A stretch of DNA of 64,000 bases from Bdellovibrionaceae bacterium UBA2339. Lineage in GTDB: Bacteria > Bdellovibrionota > Bdellovibrionia > Bdellovibrionales > JAMPXM01. Shown here piece by piece: positions 59,251-64,000 of the stretch (positions are counted from its first letter, which is position 1; each line of letters starts with the position of its first letter). The notes below the pieces were generated by a model. It worked only from the letters and a program-made list of their open reading frames with translations. It did no database searches and was not told the DNA's origin. Where the stretch lies: positions 23,048 to 87,047 of the forward strand of contig DDUL01000022.1 of NCBI GenBank assembly GCA_002344785.1, given 5' to 3'. The position numbers and the translations under genes were made by a program.

Positions 59251-60810
59251 ATGTTTGCCCGACCACTCAATACTCTCGAGCGCCTGCTGCCGGTGTTGTT
59301 CATCGGTATTGTGATCATGCGTTTGTTTTTGGCGGGCATGACCGGCCTCGGTGATGACGAGGCCTATTACTGGGATTGGACCCGCCAACTTCAGCTGTCT
59401 TACTTCGATCATCCGCCGATGATCGCCTGGTTGATTCATCTTTCGACCGCGGTGTTCGGTGACACGGCCTTCGCAGTGCGATTGCCGGCGATTTTGTGCA
59501 ACAGCTTGGCCACGTTGTTTTTGATGCTGCTGGCGACGGAGATGTTCAGCTGGCGAACGGCCTTGGTGGCCGGCGCTCTGCACATGCTTGTGCCGATCTT
59601 CGCGCTGGGTGGCATGATGGCCGTGCCGGATGCGCCGATGGCTTTGGGTTGGAGCTTCATGCTGTGGTTGGGGTGGCGTATGGCCTCGACAGCTGAAGGC
59701 GGCACCTTCATGGGTGATAGCGAACGAGTTTCGCTGGGCTCATGGATGATGATGGGTTTAGCCGTGGGATTTGCGTTCTTGTCCAAGTACACGGCGTTGA
59801 TGGCGGCGGTGTCGCTCTTGATGTTCTTTTTCTTTAAGCCCGTGCTTCGTCGCAATCTCATGACGAGCGGCTTTAGCGCGAGCCTTCTGGTCGCCTTCAT
59901 TTGCACTTTGCCGGTGGTGTTCTGGAACATGAAGCATGGCTTTCCGAGCTTCGCTTTCCACTTGAGCGATCGACACGGCGGCGGCGGCGGCGCGGACTTC
60001 AACCGTTGGCTGCAGTTTTGGGTCTCACAAGTTTTGTTTTTATCGCCAGTTGTGTTCGTGATGAATCATGTGGCGCTGGGCGTGGCGTTTTTGCGCGGCC
60101 GCGATTCGCGTTGGCGCTACTTGTTTTGGATGGCGTTTCCAACCTTGGCGCTGTTTTCCATTCAGTCGCTCTTTTCCGAGTTCAAACCTCATTGGCCGGC
60201 GCCGGCTCACTTCGCGTTGATGATCGCCTCGGCGCGATTGTTTGAAGAAGGATTCGGCGGACGCGAAGAGTTTCAACAATCCGCGCGCCGAAAGCTGGTC
60301 GGCTGGCTTGCGGCGGGTTTCATTTTGCCGCTGTTTGTGTTGTTTCACGCCGCGCTCTTGCAGCCGGTGATTCCACGTTTGGCTGCGAGGATCGCGCCTT
60401 CAGCAAGTTGGGATCCGAAGTTTGATCCGACCAACGATTTGTTTGGCTGGGATCAATTGGCTCAACATTTAAAGTCACTTCGTGCGGATCGAATCGCCAA
60501 CGAAACCGGCGATCCCATCTTTGCGTCATGGCGCTATCAGTTGGTCTCGCAAATGGCCTTTTCCTTGGGCGAAGAGGTTTGGCGTCTGTCGCCAACGCGG
60601 GATCATTACAGCTTCACTCAGCCGCCCGAGCGCTGGAAAACTGTGGCGGGACGACCCGTGATCTTTGTCAGCGACAACCGCTATCACCGTGATCCGAATA
60701 GCGATGTGGAGTTCAGCCGCTTGTACTCGATGTGCGCTGAGCTTGAGCCGGTGTATGTGCAGCGCGACGGTGTGCATGCGCGCAGTTTCCGACTCTGGGA
60801 ATGTCGTTAA
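59251..60810 (+). CDS. GT39/ArnT-like membrane glycosyltransferase
   Basis: 519 residues with about eleven membrane segments. The first periplasmic loop has the acidic GLGDDEAYYWDW block and YFDHPPMIAWLI, typical of the PMT_2/ArnT/GT39-83 glycosyltransferases that use polyprenyl-phosphate sugars. A short conserved PDAPMALGW follows. It probably adds a sugar to lipid A, protein or another envelope acceptor. The ATG at 59251 starts the first membrane helix; a TTG at 59200 would add a polar leader without a site. Confidence 0.87.
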   Translation: MFARPLNTLERLLPVLFIGIVIMRLFLAGMTGLGDDEAYYWDWTRQLQLSYFDHPPMIAWLIHLSTAVFGDTAFAVRLPAILCNSLATLFLMLLATEMFSWRTALVAGALHMLVPIFALGGMMAVPDAPMALGWSFMLWLGWRMASTAEGGTFMGDSERVSLGSWMMMGLAVGFAFLSKYTALMAAVSLLMFFFFKPVLRRNLMTSGFSASLLVAFICTLPVVFWNMKHGFPSFAFHLSDRHGGGGGADFNRWLQFWVSQVLFLSPVVFVMNHVALGVAFLRGRDSRWRYLFWMAFPTLALFSIQSLFSEFKPHWPAPAHFALMIASARLFEEGFGGREEFQQSARRKLVGWLAAGFILPLFVLFHAALLQPVIPRLAARIAPSASWDPKFDPTNDLFGWDQLAQHLKSLRADRIANETGDPIFASWRYQLVSQMAFSLGEEVWRLSPTRDHYSFTQPPERWKTVAGRPVIFVSDNRYHRDPNSDVEFSRLYSMCAELEPVYVQRDGVHARSFRLWECR

Positions 60811-61004
60811 GCACAGGTTTAGTTTTCCTTAAGCTATCAGCTGAGTCGGGTGGCCCAACTTATTTGGCTCGTGTCTTTGGTTTGTGTTTTTTGGGCCGCG
60901 CTCTCTTTCAAATTTGTTGGGCACTTTGAAGTTGTATCGGCGACCTGTCTGCGCCAACCTAATCGTGTTCTGTGATTTGAGCATTTGCACCAGGGGAGGG
61001 CGCG

Positions 61005-62297
61005 ATGGCGAAATTGAATTCAGTGAATCGAGCGATTTGTGTTTTGGCGGCCGGGTTGGCGGCGGGATCTGCGGCGGCCTCGGGCTTTGAGAAATCAATT
61101 CCATGGGGTGGTCGAACTGCGGGCTTGGCGGGTATCGGCACCGTGGACCAAGAAGGTGCGGCGGCTTTGTACTTCAACCCTGCGGCCTTGGCGGGCAAGA
61201 GCGCAGGACAAGACCTGTTCTTCTCAGTTTCGCCGACACAAGCGCAGTTCAAAGGCCCGATCACCAACACCAATGATCAGATTTCTGGAGCAACGACGGT
61301 GACAACGCCGTTTGCGCTGATTTACTCGGCCACAGTCGATGAGACCTGGGGTTTCGGCGTCGGAGGTTTTGTCAGCGGCGGAGCTAATGCGAAATTCACT
61401 GATATTGAGTGGGTCGCCAACGGTGCGTACAAGCCCGAAGTGAAGACAGATCTCAAGATCTTTGAATTGTCGGCGGGCGCTGGCTATCGCTTGAACGACA
61501 AGTGGCGCTTGGGCGCGGCTTGGCGCATGGTCATGGCCGAGGCCGACTTTTCGTTTGTGAAACGCGCCAACGCGGCGGCGACAGCAAACGCCAAACTCAC
61601 AGGCTTGAAGAACACGCAGTCGGCAGCCTTCCGCTTGGGTGCTTCGTATGATCACAGCGAGGACACGCAAATCGGCTTGAACTTCCGCAGCGAAGTGAAC
61701 TTCTCGGCGACAGGTCGCATGAGCAACACCGTCTTCTTAAACGGCAGCGGCGCCGTGGTCGGTGGTTCATCGGTCTCTGACACTGACGCACAAGCCGAGA
61801 CATCTTTCCCGATGGCATTGGCTTTGGGACTTCGTCAGAAGCTGAATGAAGGTTGGACGTTCTATGGTGAGTACGCGCTCACTAAGTATTCGAAGATCAA
61901 CGAAATCAAGCTGACATCGACCGGAACGCCGGCGTTGAACACCAACTTGGCCACCGAGTGGAAAGATCAACACAACCTGCGATTGGCTGCTGAGATGGCC
62001 GGCGATTGGCCGCTTCGTTTCGGCTACGGCTACACGTCGACAGTGACGGATGCTTCGCTGGCGCGCGCTTCGTTCACGCCTCCGGGCCCGGCGCACACGC
62101 TGACTGTCGGCACGGGACAGGCCTACGACACTTTGCGAGTCGACGGCGCATTTGAATACACCACGGTCACAGGCGATGGTGGCTCGGCGGGCGTCGGCGA
62201 GACCAACCCGACGACGAACACGAAGGTCGATGCGCGTACAGGTTCGTATGCGGCGACGGCGATGGTTTTGCATTTTGGTCTGACTTACGGGTTCTAA
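61005..62297 (+). CDS. FadL/OmpP1-family outer membrane protein
   Basis: 430 residues. Signal peptide about 1-25 ending AAASG. SGFEKSIPWGGRTAGLAGIG, then AALYFNPAALAG, is the family's start, and the protein ends in Phe as outer-membrane barrels do. Alternating beta strands fill the rest. It takes up long-chain fatty acids or other hydrophobic compounds and would supply substrate to FadE encoded elsewhere in the window. GGGAGG lies before the ATG, and a terminator follows. Confidence 0.9.
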   Translation: MAKLNSVNRAICVLAAGLAAGSAAASGFEKSIPWGGRTAGLAGIGTVDQEGAAALYFNPAALAGKSAGQDLFFSVSPTQAQFKGPITNTNDQISGATTVTTPFALIYSATVDETWGFGVGGFVSGGANAKFTDIEWVANGAYKPEVKTDLKIFELSAGAGYRLNDKWRLGAAWRMVMAEADFSFVKRANAAATANAKLTGLKNTQSAAFRLGASYDHSEDTQIGLNFRSEVNFSATGRMSNTVFLNGSGAVVGGSSVSDTDAQAETSFPMALALGLRQKLNEGWTFYGEYALTKYSKINEIKLTSTGTPALNTNLATEWKDQHNLRLAAEMAGDWPLRFGYGYTSTVTDASLARASFTPPGPAHTLTVGTGQAYDTLRVDGAFEYTTVTGDGGSAGVGETNPTTNTKVDARTGSYAATAMVLHFGLTYGF

Positions 62298-62364
62298 CTT
62301 CGGGAAGATCTCGATGGGCCCGCGACGTTTCGGGTCATCGAAGTCAGAGGTTGGAAAGTGGAAG

Positions 62365-62397
62365 TGGCCGGGCCTTGGGGCTCGGCCATTTTTTATT
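62365..62397 (+). terminator. Rho-independent terminator after the FadL-type gene
   Basis: GC-rich stem GGCCGGGCC / GGCTCGGCC with a four-base TTGG loop, followed by ATTTTTTATTT. About 70 bases past the stop. Confidence 0.85.
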
Positions 62398-62481
62398 TGC
62401 TTCAAGAGCAGCGGAGTCGGCGCGAAGTGGCTTGACGCCGCTTGAGCCTCGGGAAATGGATAAGAGGGCGGAGGTCGCAAA

Positions 62482-63567
62482 ATGGCGAAGGGTCGAATTC
62501 GACGTGCAGTGAAAGACGCGATTCAGAAGCGAATCGGCCGAGCCGCCGCGACGGACGACGGCGATGTGATCGTGATCAAGCCGAAGCGTGAAACTGGCGC
62601 TCGACGACGAAAGCTCAAAGGCGTGACGAAATCTGTGGCCTCGACGGTTGCCGCGCAAGTGGTGCGAACGGCGGAAAAGTCTCGCGTTTCAGAGAAAGTC
62701 ATTCAGCGCTTGGGCGAGCTGCGCAAAGCCTTGGAAGTCTTCAATGCCGAGCTCAAGCTGCAAAAGTACAAAGTCCGAGAGTTTCAACCGAAAGTGAAGT
62801 TCAGCGTCGACAAAGGTCACTTCACGGTGAAAACCGCCGAGACGCCGCGTGAGTTGGAAGATGCTCTGCGCTTGCGCTTCACCGTCTTTCACAAAGAGTA
62901 CATGAAGAAGTCGCGCACCTTCGGCGTTGATGTCGATGGCTTGGATTTTGTCTGCGACCATCTGATCATTCGCGACAATCGTACCAGTGAAGTTGTGGGC
63001 ACTTACCGCTTCAACTCGTCGACCTATTCGTCGACGTTCTATTCGACGAGCGAATTTGTTTTGGATCAGGTGCTGGCGCTTCCAGGTCACAAGCTGGAAA
63101 TGGGTCGTGCCGCGATCAAAAAAGAGTATCGCACCGGCGCGATCATTTCGCTGTTGTGGCGGGGGCTTGCTGAATACATGCGACTCACGCAGACGCGCTA
63201 TCTGTTTGGCTGCTCCAGCGTGAAGACGGTGGATCCTTTGCAGATCGGCTTGGTCACGCATTACTTGGATCAGATCGGCGCGATCAATCGCGACTATGGA
63301 GTTGAGCCGACGAAGAAGTTCAAAGTCAAAACTCTGCGTCAGGCGCTCGAGTACATTGAACAGAATCCCTACGAGTACGATGAGTCGACAGTTGAAAAAC
63401 AGATTCCGACATTGCTCGCGTCCTACATCAAAGCCGGAAGCAAGGTGTTGGGCGAGCCCGCGATCGATAATGACTTCAATTGCATCGACTTTCTCACCTT
63501 GCTGGATTTGCATAATATGAATCCGGCCTACAAGAAGAAGTTTCTGAACATGGAAGGTGAGGCGTGA
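62482..63567 (+). CDS. olsB: OlsB-type ornithine N-acyltransferase (GNAT family)
   Basis: 361 residues. About 120 basic N-terminal residues precede the acyltransferase domain: LEDALRLRFTVFHKEYM, VDVDGLDFVCDHLIIRDNRTSEVVGTYRF, and KLEMGRAAIKKEYRTGAIISLLWRGLAEYM, the order seen in OlsB and related hemolysin-type N-acyltransferases. OlsB acylates ornithine with a 3-hydroxy fatty acid. The stop overlaps the start of an O-acyltransferase gene, completing the olsB-olsA order. The N-terminal extension is longer than in most OlsB proteins; another amino acid may be the substrate. Confidence 0.85.
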   Translation: MAKGRIRRAVKDAIQKRIGRAAATDDGDVIVIKPKRETGARRRKLKGVTKSVASTVAAQVVRTAEKSRVSEKVIQRLGELRKALEVFNAELKLQKYKVREFQPKVKFSVDKGHFTVKTAETPRELEDALRLRFTVFHKEYMKKSRTFGVDVDGLDFVCDHLIIRDNRTSEVVGTYRFNSSTYSSTFYSTSEFVLDQVLALPGHKLEMGRAAIKKEYRTGAIISLLWRGLAEYMRLTQTRYLFGCSSVKTVDPLQIGLVTHYLDQIGAINRDYGVEPTKKFKVKTLRQALEYIEQNPYEYDESTVEKQIPTLLASYIKAGSKVLGEPAIDNDFNCIDFLTLLDLHNMNPAYKKKFLNMEGEA

Positions 63568-64000
63568 GTCCGACCGGCCTGCTTCGGACCGCATCACAGA
63601 TGGCCGGCATGGTGAGCTACATCGGCGCCTACACGGGTCAGGGATACTCCGCACATGCTTTGATTCGCGATCAGCAAGAGCGCCTGCGCTTTCACATTCA
63701 CAATGTCTCGCGCTGGTGCCGTCGCGCTTTGCGATTGTTGAACTTTGAAATCGAAGAGATCGGCTTAGAGAAAATCGATTTCGAGAAAGAGAACTTTCTC
63801 GTCGTCGCCAATCACATGAGCTACGTCGATGTGTTGGTGATGAGTTCCAAGCACCCGATGGTGTTCATCACCAGCAAGGACATGGGCGAGCAGTTTTTCA
63901 TCGGCACGATGTGTGAGCTGGGCGGATCGATTTTCATCGAGCGTCGTCATCGAGGACAAGTTGCGCAGGATTTGTCCGCCATGCGCGACACTTTGGCGGC
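63564..64000 (+). CDS. olsA: OlsA/PlsC-type acyltransferase, 3' end cut by the window
   Basis: 145 codons are visible, open to the window edge. The acyltransferase motif NHMSYVDVL (HxxxxD) and FIERRHRG are present, as in 1-acylglycerol-3-phosphate and lyso-ornithine-lipid acyltransferases. The start is GTG at 63564, overlapping the olsB stop by four bases. By context it would add the second acyl chain to lyso-ornithine lipid; PlsC proper is the alternative. Confidence 0.85.
   Translation, partial: MSPTGLLRTASQMAGMVSYIGAYTGQGYSAHALIRDQQERLRFHIHNVSRWCRRALRLLNFEIEEIGLEKIDFEKENFLVVANHMSYVDVLVMSSKHPMVFITSKDMGEQFFIGTMCELGGSIFIERRHRGQVAQDLSAMRDTLA

Noticed and set aside
62689..63654. Minus-strand open frame of 321 codons opposite olsB
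   Set aside because: The OlsB motifs are on the plus strand and the minus frame also crosses the start of olsA.

Overview
The window looks like ordinary chromosome of a predatory or myxobacteria-like Gram-negative lineage, most plausibly Bdellovibrionota or a neighbouring former deltaproteobacterial group. This is an inference from gene content: an ExbB-ExbD-ExbD-FHA/AgmX motor cluster, a PilZ protein with GYF_2 domains, many lipoproteins and secreted proteins, FadL- and FadE-type lipid genes, ornithine-lipid genes and ketocarotenoid genes. By eye the base composition is moderately GC-rich, and genes are dense on both strands with many ATGA/GTGA overlaps. I found no rRNA, tRNA, CRISPR array or insertion sequence.

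Layout. 0-6.4 kb: the end of a large unrecognised protein gene, then a secreted glutathione peroxidase overlapping a three-gene ABC importer (ATPase, permease, NMT1/THI5-like binding protein). 6.5-9.4 kb: a lone response regulator, then a tightly overlapped operon of a GT2 glycosyltransferase, CrtW ketolase and CrtZ hydroxylase, which is the last part of an astaxanthin-type pathway. 9.6-17.2 kb: envelope genes, including a WHy/LEA14-type lipoprotein, a histidine phosphatase, a large two-TM protein, MtgA, a Lys/Ala-rich secreted protein and a NAPE-PLD-like metallo-hydrolase. 17.2-20.7 kb: tetR and fadE with a clear palindrome at the tetR promoter. 20.8-23.6 kb: secreted unknowns, one with a polymerase-beta-type nucleotidyltransferase motif, and an AT-richer orphan gene. 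23.7-26.9 kb: an operon of a GspE/PilB-type ATPase with two unknown partners. 27-34 kb: exported beta-carbonic anhydrase, a large exported alpha/beta hydrolase and two overlapping secreted unknowns. 34.2-42.2 kb: a PBP transpeptidase, a PilZ/GYF protein, the ExbB/ExbD/ExbD/FHA-AgmX cluster, TruC and an ankyrin protein. 42.2-52.4 kb: an HtrA-like protease, then HAD phosphatase, AI-2E-type exporter, SthA and two tandem modules described below. 52.4-64 kb: PepN, a LysR regulator, an esterase, a DUF4156 lipoprotein, YihY, a GT39-type glycosyltransferase, a FadL porin and the olsB-olsA pair, the latter cut by the window end.

The most interesting part is 47.6-52.4 kb. Two adjacent genes encode exported proteins that carry the complete catalytic signature of the animal-type protein-arginine deiminase (PAD) family: W-x-Q-D, GG-N-[VI]-E, G-H-x-D-E and N-L-H-C-x-x-N-V. 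Each overlaps by ATGA with a gene for a small exported protein, and the two small proteins share a four-cysteine pattern. The arrangement is a duplicated two-gene module, separated by a low-GC stretch bounded by imperfect 20-bp inverted repeats. It suggests a secreted protein-citrullinating system with a dedicated partner; the partner role is inference.
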